Positions 23,824 to 33,434 of a stretch of DNA of 64,000 nucleotides are shown piece after piece; the first letter of the stretch is position 1; every line of letters begins with the position of its first letter. The DNA is from Fidelibacterota bacterium (GTDB lineage Bacteria > Fidelibacterota > SORT01). The DNA lies in contig JACZYG010000003.1 in NCBI GenBank assembly GCA_022571215.1, forward strand, positions 1 through 64,000, written 5' to 3'. Both the position numbers and the translations under genes were made by a program. Under the pieces are notes generated by a model. That model was not told the origin of the DNA and made no database searches. It saw only the letters and a program-made list of their open reading frames with translations.

Positions 23824-25314
23824 TTATTGTTCCGTGTCTATCTGAGCTCTTTGAAGTTTTCCGGAGAAATCGATGTATACGGTTTTTTCTTCCGTAAAGA
23901 AATCGAACGCGCTTGATCCTCCCTCTCTATGACCATTGCCTGTATCTTTGCAACCGCCGAAAGGCATATGGCACTCCGCCCCGATAGTCGGTCCATTGAC
24001 GTAAGTTATCCCCGCTTCTATATCCTGAACCGCCCTGAACGCATGATTTACACTGTTGGTAAAAATGCTTGAGGATAGACCGTAATCCACATTATTACAA
24101 ATATCAATTGCCTCATCGTAAGTTTTAAACTTCAGTACGCTCAATACAGGTCCGAATATTTCTTCCTTTGCTATACGCATCTCGGGGTCAACGTTCTCGA
24201 ATAGAGTCGGTTTATAAAACCAGCCTTTGTCAAGTTCATCGCCCGTGGCGAATTCGCCGCCAATCGATAATTTCGCGCCTTCAGCTTTTCCAATTTCAAC
24301 ATACTCGTGAACACTATTACGCTGTTCTTCGTTTACTATAGGACCGATTTCCACAGTTTCATCCAGGCCGTTACCGAGTTTCAGAGCGCCAATTCTCTCT
24401 ATGAGTTGACCCAGCATCTTGTCGTAAATACCTTCTTGAACGATCAATCTGCTCGTAGCGGTGCATCGCTGTCCTGTGGTGCCGAATGCTCCCCATAGAA
24501 CTCCCTCAACAGCAAGATTTACGTCGGCATCGTCCATCACTATTTGGGCGTTTTTACCGCCAAGTTCCAAAGAGACCCTTTTGAGCTCTCTTCCTCCAGA
24601 AGATGCGATTAGTTTTCCGACTGCCGAAGATCCGGTAAAAGAAATAATATTTATTCCGGGATGCTCAACTATAGGAACGCCGACGGATGAACCTCCGCCG
24701 TGAACGATATTAATCACTCCCGGTGGAATACCGGCTTCAAGCAACACCTCCACAAACACGGTTGCCGTGGCAGGCGTATCCGATGCGGGTTTAAATACAA
24801 CCGTATTTCCAGATGTTAGCGCAGGGAATATTTTCCAGGTAGGAATCGCAAGCGGAAAGTTCCATGGGGAAATAATGCCTGCCGTTCCAACCGAACGACG
24901 AATGACCATATTAATTTTTTCTCTAAGTTCCGATGGAGCGGTATGTCCGAACATTCTTCTGCCTTCAGAGGCGGAATAAAATGCGGTATCAATGCCTTCT
25001 TGCGTATCGCCTCTTGTTTCAGTGAGTACTTTTCCCATTTCACGGGTCATTAGTTCTGCAATCTCTTCTTTTCTTGCCACAAGAATGTCGCCTGCTTTTT
25101 GAATCATATTCCCCCTGATAGGCGCAGGCACCAAACTCCATTCTTTATAAGAGTCATTTGCCGCGGAAACAGCTCTATTAACGTCGTCCGAATTTGAGTC
25201 CGGGAATGTTCCGATTAGTTCATCCCAATCCGCGGGGTTACGATTATCAAATCTTTTGCCGCTTTGAGCATTACACCACTCACCAGCGATATAATTTTTG
25301 TATTCCTTACTCAT
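23824..25314 (-). CDS. Aldehyde dehydrogenase, likely aminoadipate-semialdehyde-type
   Basis: A 496-residue NAD(P)-dependent aldehyde dehydrogenase. ISPWNFPLAIPTWKIFPAL and VVFKPASDTPATA belong to the cofactor domain. LELGGKNA holds the general base Glu250, and GQRCTATSR the nucleophile Cys284. Both are intact. Placed 24 bases upstream of lysine 6-aminotransferase, it probably oxidises 2-aminoadipate 6-semialdehyde to 2-aminoadipate, completing the first steps of lysine breakdown. The substrate is inferred from context only. It heads the cluster, with a 119-base gap upstream. Confidence 0.9.
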   Translation of the reverse strand: MSKEYKNYIAGEWCNAQSGKRFDNRNPADWDELIGTFPDSNSDDVNRAVSAANDSYKEWSLVPAPIRGNMIQKAGDILVARKEEIAELMTREMGKVLTETRGDTQEGIDTAFYSASEGRRMFGHTAPSELREKINMVIRRSVGTAGIISPWNFPLAIPTWKIFPALTSGNTVVFKPASDTPATATVFVEVLLEAGIPPGVINIVHGGGSSVGVPIVEHPGINIISFTGSSAVGKLIASSGGRELKRVSLELGGKNAQIVMDDADVNLAVEGVLWGAFGTTGQRCTATSRLIVQEGIYDKMLGQLIERIGALKLGNGLDETVEIGPIVNEEQRNSVHEYVEIGKAEGAKLSIGGEFATGDELDKGWFYKPTLFENVDPEMRIAKEEIFGPVLSVLKFKTYDEAIDICNNVDYGLSSSIFTNSVNHAFRAVQDIEAGITYVNGPTIGAECHMPFGGCKDTGNGHREGGSSAFDFFTEEKTVYIDFSGKLQRAQIDTEQ

Positions 25315-25433
25315 TAGTATATTATCCTGTCTAAGTTCAATTATTTTCTATAATAGCAAAGTAAGTTATCGAAAATATGTATAAACTAACAAGGATTATT
25401 AATGATGGACGCTTCAATTTTTAAAGAAAACAG

Positions 25434-26246
25434 TTAGTAATAAATAAAATATATATATGTCATCGGCGCCGCAAAAACCAGCGCATCAAACCGATCGAGG
25501 AACCCGCCATGACCTGGGAGTAAAAATCCGGAATCCTTCATTCCTGCATCTCTCTTTATCAAGGATTCAAAGAGATCGCCTAACTGTCCTCCTACCCCGC
25601 TGAATAATGATAACATTATCGCATCAACAGTTGTAAATGAGCTCCCTAAGAATCCGTTATATTTTAATGCGAAAATAACAGTGAGTGACGCGGCGAAACC
25701 GGCTGCTGAGCCTTCCCATGTCTTGTTTGGACTTACCCTCTCAAACAGTTTATGTTTCCCGACCGATTTACCGATATAATAAGCGGCGGTATCGCAAAGC
25801 CATACTCCCGCGAGCAAGGCAATAATCAAGTTTAATCCGTCAACACCTATCAAACTGTCCGTTTGCCTTAAAGGGTATAGCGTTCCGATCAATGCGGTCG
25901 GATAGATAATCCCCGACAGAATTATTGAGCTGTTTAGCAACGGTGATTCTCTTCCGGAAAAGATCTCTATGATCATAAACAGCATAAAAATCAATAACAG
26001 TGTTGGAAGAAAAAACTCCTCCTTACTCGCGTAGTAAAGATAAAGGACTGCCAATCCTGCAAGAAGACCTAATTTTTTGTTTATTTGTAAGTTTTTATGT
26101 TGCGCAAGATTGTAGAATTCCAATTGGCTCAACAAGGAAATAACCGCTATAACTATGAAAAAATATATTCCTCCAAGGTAAATTGAGCCTAATATCACAG
26201 GTACTCCAATTATTGATACTAATATCCTTTTCATATTCTCTGACAT
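25434..26246 (-). CDS. cdsA: Phosphatidate cytidylyltransferase
   Basis: A 270-residue integral membrane enzyme with about eight helices. The signature RVSPNKTWEGSAAGF and the C-terminal GDLFESLIKRDAGMKDSG followed by LPGHGGFLDRFDAL are those of CdsA. It makes CDP-diacylglycerol, the donor for the phosphatidyltransferase at 21.1-21.8 kb. ATG 26246 is used, and an internal ATG four codons later is possible. It lies 24 bases downstream of rlpA. Confidence 0.96.
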   Translation of the reverse strand: MSENMKRILVSIIGVPVILGSIYLGGIYFFIVIAVISLLSQLEFYNLAQHKNLQINKKLGLLAGLAVLYLYYASKEEFFLPTLLLIFMLFMIIEIFSGRESPLLNSSIILSGIIYPTALIGTLYPLRQTDSLIGVDGLNLIIALLAGVWLCDTAAYYIGKSVGKHKLFERVSPNKTWEGSAAGFAASLTVIFALKYNGFLGSSFTTVDAIMLSLFSGVGGQLGDLFESLIKRDAGMKDSGFLLPGHGGFLDRFDALVFAAPMTYIYFIYY

Positions 26247-26270
26247 ATTTCTATCCCTGTTAATCTGCGG

Positions 26271-26738
26271 CTACGGATTACCTGTACCAATTTTACCCTT
26301 CCCCATTATAAGCACTTCAAGTTTAATGTTCGCTGTTCCTTCCTCCACAAATCCGAGTTTCAAGGCGGCAGCGTATGAACAGTCCAATATTCTGTTATTA
26401 ACGTAAGGCCCCCTATCATTGATACGCATGTTCAATGTTTTATTATTATCCAAATTAGTCACTTTTATCAAAGTACCTATAGCGAGATAACGATGGGCGG
26501 CTGAAACCTTATACATATCAAATATCTCACCATTTGCGGTGAGTTTTCCATGAAATTTCGGACCGTAATAAGAAGAAATACCATATTGCACCTTCTCGAA
26601 TCCTGTCGAATTCTTATTATATTTTTTAATTTTCTTATGACTTTTTGCAGCCTTGTCGGATCGAAAATGAGGATTGGGGGTGCAACCGTCAAATAGTATA
26701 AATATCATCGCTACCAATAGTAATCTTATTACTCCCAC
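26271..26738 (-). CDS. rlpA: RlpA-like septal ring lipoprotein
   Basis: A 155-residue lipoprotein. The N-terminal MGVIRLLLVAMIFILFDGC ends in a lipobox cysteine. The double-psi beta-barrel domain follows: GISSYYGPKFHGKLTANGE, AAHRYLAIGTLIKVTNLDN and RINDRGPYVNNRILDCSYAA, with the conserved catalytic Asp of the lytic-transglycosylase family in NDRGP. No C-terminal SPOR domain is present, so septal targeting is uncertain. The GTG start at 26738 overlaps the pyrD end. Confidence 0.9.
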   Translation of the reverse strand: MGVIRLLLVAMIFILFDGCTPNPHFRSDKAAKSHKKIKKYNKNSTGFEKVQYGISSYYGPKFHGKLTANGEIFDMYKVSAAHRYLAIGTLIKVTNLDNNKTLNMRINDRGPYVNNRILDCSYAAALKLGFVEEGTANIKLEVLIMGKGKIGTGNP

Positions 26739-27670
26739 TCTTTTAATCTGCCTTTAAAATCAGATATTTTTCTGATTCCCTTGGATTCCGCTATTGCGAC
26801 CAGATCATCTAATATTTCCGTGAGAGCTGTCGGATTCAAAAAATTTACCGTGCCTAATTGCACGGCAGTTGCTCCAGCAAGCATAAATTGGATAACATCT
26901 TCGGCATTCATAATTCCGCCGATTCCGATGAGAGGTATATTTACAGAATGGTAAACCTTTTGAACCATCGCCAACGCGATCGGTTTGATTGCAGGTCCGC
27001 TATATCCGCCATATACGTTTTTCAGAATGGGTTTTTCACTGTTGATATCTATACCCATTCCAATCAGAGTGTTTATTAAAGAAACGGCGTTTGCGCCCTC
27101 GCCTTCAACAGCTAGCGCAATTTCTGAAATATCAGTTACGTTTGGCGATAGTTTTATCATTAAAAACCGGTCGGTCTCAGAGCGTAAAGTTTTTGTGAGT
27201 TTAGCGGCTGATTTTGCTGAGCTGCCAAATTCCAACCCGCCTTTCACATTAGGGCAGGATATATTTATCTCATAACCGTCTATTCCGTCTATCTCCTCTA
27301 ACAATTGAATTACCTCAACATAATCTCCAATTGTAAATCCGGCTACGTTCACAATTATATTTGTGTCCAAACTTTGAAGGAATGGAATTTTATCCTGAAT
27401 GAAGGCGTGTACACCGACATTCGCCAGTCCAATAGAATTTAGCATTCCCATTTTCACTTCAGCGATACGAGGCGGTTCATTCCCATCTCTTGCGAGAGGC
27501 GTAATTGATTTTGTGCAAATTCCGCCAAATTCATCTGTTTTGATAATATTATTCAATTCTCTTCCGTAACCATACGTACCCGATGCCGCAAGCATCGGAT
27601 TTTTCAATGTCAGGTCTCCCAGTTCAATTGAAAAATCTACCTCCCATCTGTCTTGGTTACCGCCTTTCAC
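26729..27670 (-). CDS. pyrD: Dihydroorotate dehydrogenase B, catalytic subunit
   Basis: A 313-residue class 1B enzyme of pyrimidine synthesis with FMN. LKNPMLAASGTYGYG, ISCPNVKGG with the catalytic cysteine, IKLSPNVTDISEIA and GIGGIMNAEDVIQFMLAGA are typical. Its GTG start shares GTGA with the pyrK stop, so the two subunits are translationally coupled. It passes electrons via PyrK to NAD. Confidence 0.96.
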   Translation of the reverse strand: MKGGNQDRWEVDFSIELGDLTLKNPMLAASGTYGYGRELNNIIKTDEFGGICTKSITPLARDGNEPPRIAEVKMGMLNSIGLANVGVHAFIQDKIPFLQSLDTNIIVNVAGFTIGDYVEVIQLLEEIDGIDGYEINISCPNVKGGLEFGSSAKSAAKLTKTLRSETDRFLMIKLSPNVTDISEIALAVEGEGANAVSLINTLIGMGIDINSEKPILKNVYGGYSGPAIKPIALAMVQKVYHSVNIPLIGIGGIMNAEDVIQFMLAGATAVQLGTVNFLNPTALTEILDDLVAIAESKGIRKISDFKGRLKEWE

Positions 27671-28428
27671 AAATTCACGTCTCCCGAATCAAACACGGGA
27701 CCCTCCATACAGACTAACGAATATTTTCTGCCGGTTTCAGTAAATCGTTTCAATGAATTCTCAATTACGCAGCCCATGCAAATACCTGTCCCGCATCCAA
27801 ATACTTTTTCAACAGAAACAGAACACCTTATCTCGTTTTCATCGGCTATTTCAATTACTTTTCTAAGCATGGGTTCCGGTCCGCAAGCATAAATATGTTT
27901 CACCTCATTGTTTAAAAGACTCTCTGTAAGGAGGTCTGTAACATAACCTTTTGTTCCTAAACTACCGTCGTCCGAAGAATACTGAACATTGGTAATTCTT
28001 CGCGGTATATAATTGTGCGCTACGCTTTTGAATCCTGCAAGAAACTGAAGTTCTATACCTTGTTCTTTCATCTTGTTATACAAAAACATAAGCGGAGGTA
28101 TCCCGACTCCACCACCAATCAATATAGATTTTGAACCGCTAAAATTCAAATCGTATCCTTCGCCAAGAGGTCCTATAATATCTATACTGTCTCCTGCTGC
28201 CATTGTGGACAGAATCCACGTACCGGCTCCGATTACCTCGTAGATAATCTCTACGCTATCTTGACTGACATCTGCTATACTGAAAGGTCTTCTAAAAAAC
28301 GGAGAATCTTCTCCGTCAACATTTATATTTACAAATTGGCCCGGTAATGATTCTAATAACAGCGCTGTTGATTCAAAGGTGAGAGAGTAAATATTGAGCG
28401 CAATTTTTTCGTTTGAAAGAACTCTCAA
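27667..28428 (-). CDS. pyrK: Dihydroorotate dehydrogenase B, electron-transfer subunit PyrK
   Basis: A 253-residue FAD and [2Fe-2S] protein. An N-terminal ferredoxin-reductase barrel (FRRPFSIADVSQ for FAD) is followed by the NAD domain (ILIGGGVGIPPLMFL) and the cluster motif CGTGICMGCVIE with a later cysteine near SLVCMEGPVF. It oxidises PyrD and reduces NAD. The start is TTG 28428; no ATG or GTG fits before the first strand. Confidence 0.95.
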   Translation of the reverse strand: MRVLSNEKIALNIYSLTFESTALLLESLPGQFVNINVDGEDSPFFRRPFSIADVSQDSVEIIYEVIGAGTWILSTMAAGDSIDIIGPLGEGYDLNFSGSKSILIGGGVGIPPLMFLYNKMKEQGIELQFLAGFKSVAHNYIPRRITNVQYSSDDGSLGTKGYVTDLLTESLLNNEVKHIYACGPEPMLRKVIEIADENEIRCSVSVEKVFGCGTGICMGCVIENSLKRFTETGRKYSLVCMEGPVFDSGDVNL

Positions 28429-28442
28429 TTTATAATTACCGG

Positions 28443-30518
28443 TTATTTTTCTAATATCTTCTTAACCTCTACTTCATCATCGTCGCTGATTTCCTTTCCC
28501 GTCACAAGAAATCTTATCCGCCTTATATTCTCCTTGGCTTTTATCGCATAAATTGTTTCAGGATATAATTTTATCACTCTGTTGTATTCGCTAAGTGATG
28601 AATCGGGTGAATGATTTGACTGATCCACGATAGATGCCTTCAAAAAGGCAGCTCTTGCGGCAACGTCTGAAGATGGATATTCAGATTGAATCTTATTTGT
28701 AAGCGCATATGCCATCTTTCTGTTTTTATTAATAAACCCTTCATAGTAAGCTCTTTCGTAGAGTTCGTTTGCAGGATTAGCAATTTCCGTGTTATTAATT
28801 TTTGATCTTTTCAATCTTCGATTGACTTCTATTGATGAAGGGCTGTTGGGATATTTATTCACAACAATATTATAAAATGAATCGGCAGTGGAACTATCAT
28901 GGTAAACCGTTTCATTCAACAAGCCAAGTGAAAGAGCGGATTTCGGCGCAAAATCAGAATCTTTATATTCGGAAAGGATTTCCAAAAATATATTTTTTGA
29001 AGAATCCGGTTGCGCGAGATCAAGATAGTAATATTCCGCTATAAGATATTTATGCTGGACTATTTCCTTAATCAGTTCTCCCGGCGTTTTTTGGTTTTTT
29101 AAACTCTTCTTGATAACAGACTCATCCGGAGATGCATCATCTGACAGCCTCCGGTCAGGTTTGTTCTGAGAAATATCGGTTGAATCTACCGTACTCGAGT
29201 CACTCAAATTTTCTGTTATAACCGGATTATCCGGTAATTTGTCTTTATCTACATTTAAAACTGTGTTTTTAGTTGTATCTTGGTTTGATGTTTCATTCCC
29301 GGGATTAATGACCTTCTTCTTTCCAACTTTTGCCGGCAAAATTCCGTCAAAAACCTCACTCAGGAACAACTGGCGTTTATGAAGCATTCTTTCAGATTTT
29401 TCTTTATCACCGGAATAGAGCGCTAATATTACTTTATTTTCTTCTATTTTATTTATTGATTGTAAAAGCCCTTCAAGAATGATCTTATTCCGTATCGAAG
29501 GCTCCTTATACTTTCCCTTGGAGGGTGATTTAACAGCTCTTTTATAGTATTCAAGGGCGTAATGATAATTAATAATATTTTCAGTTTCGCTCTCAGGATA
29601 CATATAAATATCACCCAGTTGTTTCCATGCGCGTCCCGCAGCTATGTTTCTTGGATATTTGATCCCAATCGAGCCGTATCTTTCGATAGCGCCTTCTATG
29701 TCCCCTTCGCGGTATGATATATCCGCAAATTCAATTTCAATTATTCCCCGAATCTTTTTGAACCTTTGCGAATCAAACATCGCTTGTAAGACGTCAAGCG
29801 CATCATCGGTTCTTCCGGTGGATTTAAGCGCTCGTGTATATTCTAATTTCGCGGATTGAACCAATTCGGGGGATGGCAGATATTCCTCAACCTTTTGGAA
29901 CGATTTAATAGATTCTTCGAATAAACCGGATTCTTTTTGAATTATTCCTATACGGAATACCGTCTTCGCTTTTATCTGATCGTTTTTACTGTATGTTTTG
30001 ATCTTTTCTAAATATTCGAGTTCCTTATCCTGTTCATTCTTATCCCGATATATTTCCGCAAGCATTTCGTAGCCTGCTGAAAGAATCTTTTTATCATCCG
30101 TTTCATTTAATACTCTCGTAATACCCTCTTCAGCAATTGTATATTGTCCCAAATTCCACGCAGCTCTGCCGGACCATAAAAGAGCTTCGTATTTTAGGTT
30201 ACTTCCGGGATATCGTCTTAATAATTCCTCGAGGTTGATCTTAGAATTTTCATAATCTCCCATGTAATAGTATGATTTAGCCATAAGGAGCAGAGAATCA
30301 TCCACATATCTGCTATCAGGGAACTTACGAACGACGGCTTTGCATTTTTCAATGGTCAACTCATAAAATTTGAGTTCGTTTAGAGTTGCATTTTTGCTTG
30401 TGTTCTCCTCAGATTCCTTTCTTGCCTTTCCGTAATATTTTTTCGCATTATAATACGTATTAAAATATGCGCAAGAGTTAAACAGTAAAACCGATATGAG
30501 GAAAAGCAACTTTTTCAA
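28443..30518 (-). CDS. Tetratricopeptide-repeat lipoprotein
   Basis: A 691-residue protein. The signal MKKLLFLISVLLFNSC gives a lipid-attached Cys16. Repeated helix pairs such as YYYMGDYENSKINLEELLRR and LAEIYRDKNEQDKELEYLEK mark TPR or BamD-like arrays in two blocks (about 50-330 and 490-680). Between them is a Ser/Asp/Asn-rich linker likely unstructured. It should be a periplasmic-facing scaffold, perhaps for outer-membrane assembly or gliding/secretion machinery. No specific role can be read. TTG start; it lies 14 bases upstream of pyrK. Confidence 0.8.
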   Translation of the reverse strand: MKKLLFLISVLLFNSCAYFNTYYNAKKYYGKARKESEENTSKNATLNELKFYELTIEKCKAVVRKFPDSRYVDDSLLLMAKSYYYMGDYENSKINLEELLRRYPGSNLKYEALLWSGRAAWNLGQYTIAEEGITRVLNETDDKKILSAGYEMLAEIYRDKNEQDKELEYLEKIKTYSKNDQIKAKTVFRIGIIQKESGLFEESIKSFQKVEEYLPSPELVQSAKLEYTRALKSTGRTDDALDVLQAMFDSQRFKKIRGIIEIEFADISYREGDIEGAIERYGSIGIKYPRNIAAGRAWKQLGDIYMYPESETENIINYHYALEYYKRAVKSPSKGKYKEPSIRNKIILEGLLQSINKIEENKVILALYSGDKEKSERMLHKRQLFLSEVFDGILPAKVGKKKVINPGNETSNQDTTKNTVLNVDKDKLPDNPVITENLSDSSTVDSTDISQNKPDRRLSDDASPDESVIKKSLKNQKTPGELIKEIVQHKYLIAEYYYLDLAQPDSSKNIFLEILSEYKDSDFAPKSALSLGLLNETVYHDSSTADSFYNIVVNKYPNSPSSIEVNRRLKRSKINNTEIANPANELYERAYYEGFINKNRKMAYALTNKIQSEYPSSDVAARAAFLKASIVDQSNHSPDSSLSEYNRVIKLYPETIYAIKAKENIRRIRFLVTGKEISDDDEVEVKKILEK

Positions 30519-30558
30519 TTTCGTTCAGCCGGGTAAGTAATCCTCATGTATTGCCGCA

Positions 30559-31059
30559 TCAGATCTTTGAAGCTATCAATCCATAATAAACAATGACCAG
30601 AGATAACAACAGACTGAAACCGGATGAGATCATCGAACGTTTCTTTAATTTATTATATTCCTCGGATAGATCATCATTATCCTCCGCGGAAGATTTTTTT
30701 GCAAGATTGGACATTTTAGGTCCCAAATAAAAGGTGTGTATCGCGGTATTTACGACCATAAGCGTAAACAATATCAATTTAGCAACGATACTTTTTGCAT
30801 AATTATCATTTTTCATCATGTCCGCTATCGAATCCTCGAGCATGATGTTTGACAAGCCGGTTATAAGCAGGATCAGCAATAAAAACCACCCCACCTTCTG
30901 AAATCGTTTGCCGAGCAGTGTCATATTGCTTGTGAAATCTGACGATCCTAAACTATTTCTTAGCACAGGCACTTCAACTAACATTATATAGAACATTCCT
31001 CCTACCCAGACAGACATTGCAATAATGTGAAGGTAGTTGGAAACCATTGATAAATTCAT
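30559..31059 (-). CDS. CopD-like four-helix membrane protein
   Basis: A 166-residue protein with four hydrophobic helices. HIIAMSVWVGGMFYIM at about 11-26 and LILFTLMVVNTAIHTFYLGP resemble the CopD/copper-resistance-D fold, in which the conserved histidines may bind metal or haem. A charged loop SSAEDNDDLSEEYNK precedes the last helix. Transport of copper is the family's usual annotation but rests on few studied members. AAAGGA lies upstream of ATG 31059. Confidence 0.65.
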   Translation of the reverse strand: MNLSMVSNYLHIIAMSVWVGGMFYIMLVEVPVLRNSLGSSDFTSNMTLLGKRFQKVGWFLLLILLITGLSNIMLEDSIADMMKNDNYAKSIVAKLILFTLMVVNTAIHTFYLGPKMSNLAKKSSAEDNDDLSEEYNKLKKRSMISSGFSLLLSLVIVYYGLIASKI

Positions 31060-31076
31060 TTCAATTTCCTTTCATA

Positions 31077-31466
31077 TTAAAAAGTGGGATAAACTTCTTT
31101 CATTTTTTTCATACCGCCGGTCATATTGTAAACATTAAAACCATTTTTCTTTAGAATATTTGTTGCTATGGAACTTCTCCTACCGGTACGACAATATGCG
31201 ATTATCTTTTTATCCTTTTGATCGACAAGTTCATCTATCCTCCCGGCAATCTCATCATATGGTATCAGTTTCGCATCGGGGAGATGACCAAGATCACCGT
31301 AATATTCTTCTAAAGTTCTTACGTCTAATAAAAAATACTCTTCGTTATCTCCATCTATTATTCGCATAACTTCTTGTACTGTGATAGAATCCGTATCTAC
31401 ATTTGAAGAAGACGAACAAGAGAAAACTAAAAGCAGTAAAAATATAACTAAAATTAAATGGCTCAT
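31077..31466 (-). CDS. Rhodanese-domain lipoprotein
   Basis: About 129 residues from ATG 31466. The signal MSHLILVIFLLLLVFSC ends in a lipobox cysteine. One rhodanese domain follows, with EEYFLLDVRTLEEYYGDLGH and the active loop IAYCRTGRRSS, whose Cys can carry persulfide. It is probably periplasmic and may move sulfur or act in redox. Upstream in-frame starts (31484, 31532) would hide the signal behind extra residues. It is the last gene before the divergent switch to the plus strand. Confidence 0.8.
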   Translation of the reverse strand: MSHLILVIFLLLLVFSCSSSSNVDTDSITVQEVMRIIDGDNEEYFLLDVRTLEEYYGDLGHLPDAKLIPYDEIAGRIDELVDQKDKKIIAYCRTGRRSSIATNILKKNGFNVYNMTGGMKKMKEVYPTF

Positions 31467-31595
31467 TTTCTGTAATATCCTCATTATTATATTATAGTAT
31501 AATTTAATACATTTGCCTGACAATAATACCAAGTGAATGTCTAAACCGCAATCGAAAATCCGATTCTTGCCAAAGAATAGTATTTTCTAACTTTC

Positions 31596-31624
31596 TTGAC
31601 ATTACTTTTTCACTAATTTATATT
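31596..31624 (+). promoter_or_regulatory. Near-consensus sigma70-type promoter of the fatty-acid-kinase/plsY operon
   Basis: TTGACA at 31596-31601, a 17-bp spacer, and TATATT at 31619-31624 form a near-consensus promoter. Transcription should begin around 31630-31632, only about three to five bases before ATG 31635. No ribosome-binding site lies in between, so the mRNA is probably leaderless. Confidence 0.8.
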
Positions 31625-31634
31625 CATTTATCCT

Positions 31635-33434
31635 ATGAAAATATATTATTTAAACGGACCCAGATTATTTAGGGCTATCCTTGCAGGCTCTGATTCCGTA
31701 ATTAGCAGAACAGAATACCTAAATAAAATTAACGTTTTTCCGGTCGCTGATAACGATACGGGTACAAATATGGCTCTTACTCTTCAAAGCATAAACAGAG
31801 CCTTAGCTAACAGTTCTCCAAGCTCAATTCAGGATGTTGGAAATATCACCGCCGATTCCGCCTTAATGGGCGCTCAAGGAAATTCAGGCGTCATACTCGC
31901 GCAATTTTTCTATGGATTCTCGGAAAATCTTAACGGCAAAAGTAAGATCAAGGTAAAAAGCTTCAGCAAGGCTGTCAATAACGCATTAGATTCAGCTTAC
32001 CAGGCGCTTTCCGATCCTGTAGAGGGAACTATCCTTGACGTTATGGTCGCATGGGCAAAAGCTGTTGAAATTGCTTCCGCAAAGACACAAGATTTCGCGG
32101 AACTTATTAAAAGTTCTTTGGAAGCGTCCAGACGCGCTTTGGCAGAAACTCCTAAGAAGATGAAATTACTTGCCGATTCAGGCGTAGTTGACGCCGGTGC
32201 TCAGGGATTTGTATATTTTTTAGAAGGAATAAACAGATATATCAGTTCAGGCAGAATAGAACCACCACCCACCGAATTCGCGGATATTGATATTGGTCAT
32301 CCGAATATTGAGATGGCTCCTGAAAACATAAAATTCCAGTATTGCACCGAGTGTTTTATTACCGGCACATCCATGAGTAAACATGACATTAAACACGAAC
32401 TATTAAAAATGGGAGATTCGCTCATAATTGCAGGCTCAAAAGAAAAGATTAAAATTCATATTCATTCAAATGAACCCGACCGGGTATTTGAACATCTGTC
32501 AAATTACGGAAGCGTTTCGAATAAAAAAATTGATGATATGAGAGCTCAACATGTAGCGCAATTTAAAACTATGGCAAATAATAATATCGCAATTGTAACG
32601 GATTCATCGTGTGATCTACCTGATGCCGTATTAAAGGAACTAAATGTGAATGTAGTGTCGCTGAGAATAAATTTTGGCACTGAATCTTACCTTGATAAAA
32701 GTACAATGACCACCGGAGAATTTTATAATATGTTTGAAATGGCTGATACTCCCCCTACCACAAGTCAGCCAACTCCAGCCGATTTTAAAAAAGTATACGA
32801 AAAAGTTTCCCAATCATCGAAGAAAATTGTTTCAATTCATTTATCAGGCGCAGCTAGCGGCACTCTTCAGTCTGCTCAAGCTGTATCGAGAAACATTCAA
32901 GATACCGTTGTAACCACTATTGACAGCACTACCACAAGTATTGCCTTAGGATTGCTTGTAAGATTTGCCGCGGAGCTGTTGAGAGACGGTAAATCTTATG
33001 ATGAAATTATCAGATTAACAAAAAAAATGGTGCCGAATACTGATATAGTCATAGGTATTAGTGATGTCGTTAATCTTATTAGAAGTGGACGAGTTCCGAT
33101 TTCAAAAGGCATTATAACCCGAATGTTGAATCTACGTCCGATAATTACATTTGATGATGAAGGTAAAGGCAAACCAATTTCGGTTTCGTTTGGTAAGAAA
33201 GGCATTCTATCAAAAGTCTTTAATCTTATCACAAAACACTCGGAAAATTACGATAATCTACGTTTTGCCGTGGTACACACCAGATCTTCAAAACTTGCTA
33301 AAAAACTCGAGGATAGATTGAAAGCCCACTTTAACACTGAAGATATTTACATTATCGAAGCCTCTCCCACATTAGGCGCTCATGCGGGAATGGGGGCGCT
33401 CGGCGCCGCCTTTATAGGCGATCCGAAAGCGTGA
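31635..33434 (+). CDS. Fused fatty-acid-kinase-like protein: DhaL + FakA middle domain + DegV
   Basis: A 599-residue protein. Residues about 1-205 are a DhaL/DAK2 ATP-binding domain (FPVADNDTGTNMALTL with metal-binding Asp39 and Asp41; GAQGNSGVILAQFF). Residues 233-310 match the middle domain of FakA/YloV (QYCTECF, KMGDSLII, KIHIHSNEPDRV). Residues about 317-599 are a complete DegV fatty-acid-binding domain (IVTDSSCDLPD, LSGAASGTLQSA, LIRSGRVPIS). FakA phosphorylates fatty acids held by separate FakB (DegV) proteins. Here both partners are one chain, and plsY, which uses acyl phosphate, overlaps the 3' end by GTGA. The activity is inferred from family and context. Confidence 0.85.
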   Translation: MKIYYLNGPRLFRAILAGSDSVISRTEYLNKINVFPVADNDTGTNMALTLQSINRALANSSPSSIQDVGNITADSALMGAQGNSGVILAQFFYGFSENLNGKSKIKVKSFSKAVNNALDSAYQALSDPVEGTILDVMVAWAKAVEIASAKTQDFAELIKSSLEASRRALAETPKKMKLLADSGVVDAGAQGFVYFLEGINRYISSGRIEPPPTEFADIDIGHPNIEMAPENIKFQYCTECFITGTSMSKHDIKHELLKMGDSLIIAGSKEKIKIHIHSNEPDRVFEHLSNYGSVSNKKIDDMRAQHVAQFKTMANNNIAIVTDSSCDLPDAVLKELNVNVVSLRINFGTESYLDKSTMTTGEFYNMFEMADTPPTTSQPTPADFKKVYEKVSQSSKKIVSIHLSGAASGTLQSAQAVSRNIQDTVVTTIDSTTTSIALGLLVRFAAELLRDGKSYDEIIRLTKKMVPNTDIVIGISDVVNLIRSGRVPISKGIITRMLNLRPIITFDDEGKGKPISVSFGKKGILSKVFNLITKHSENYDNLRFAVVHTRSSKLAKKLEDRLKAHFNTEDIYIIEASPTLGAHAGMGALGAAFIGDPKA

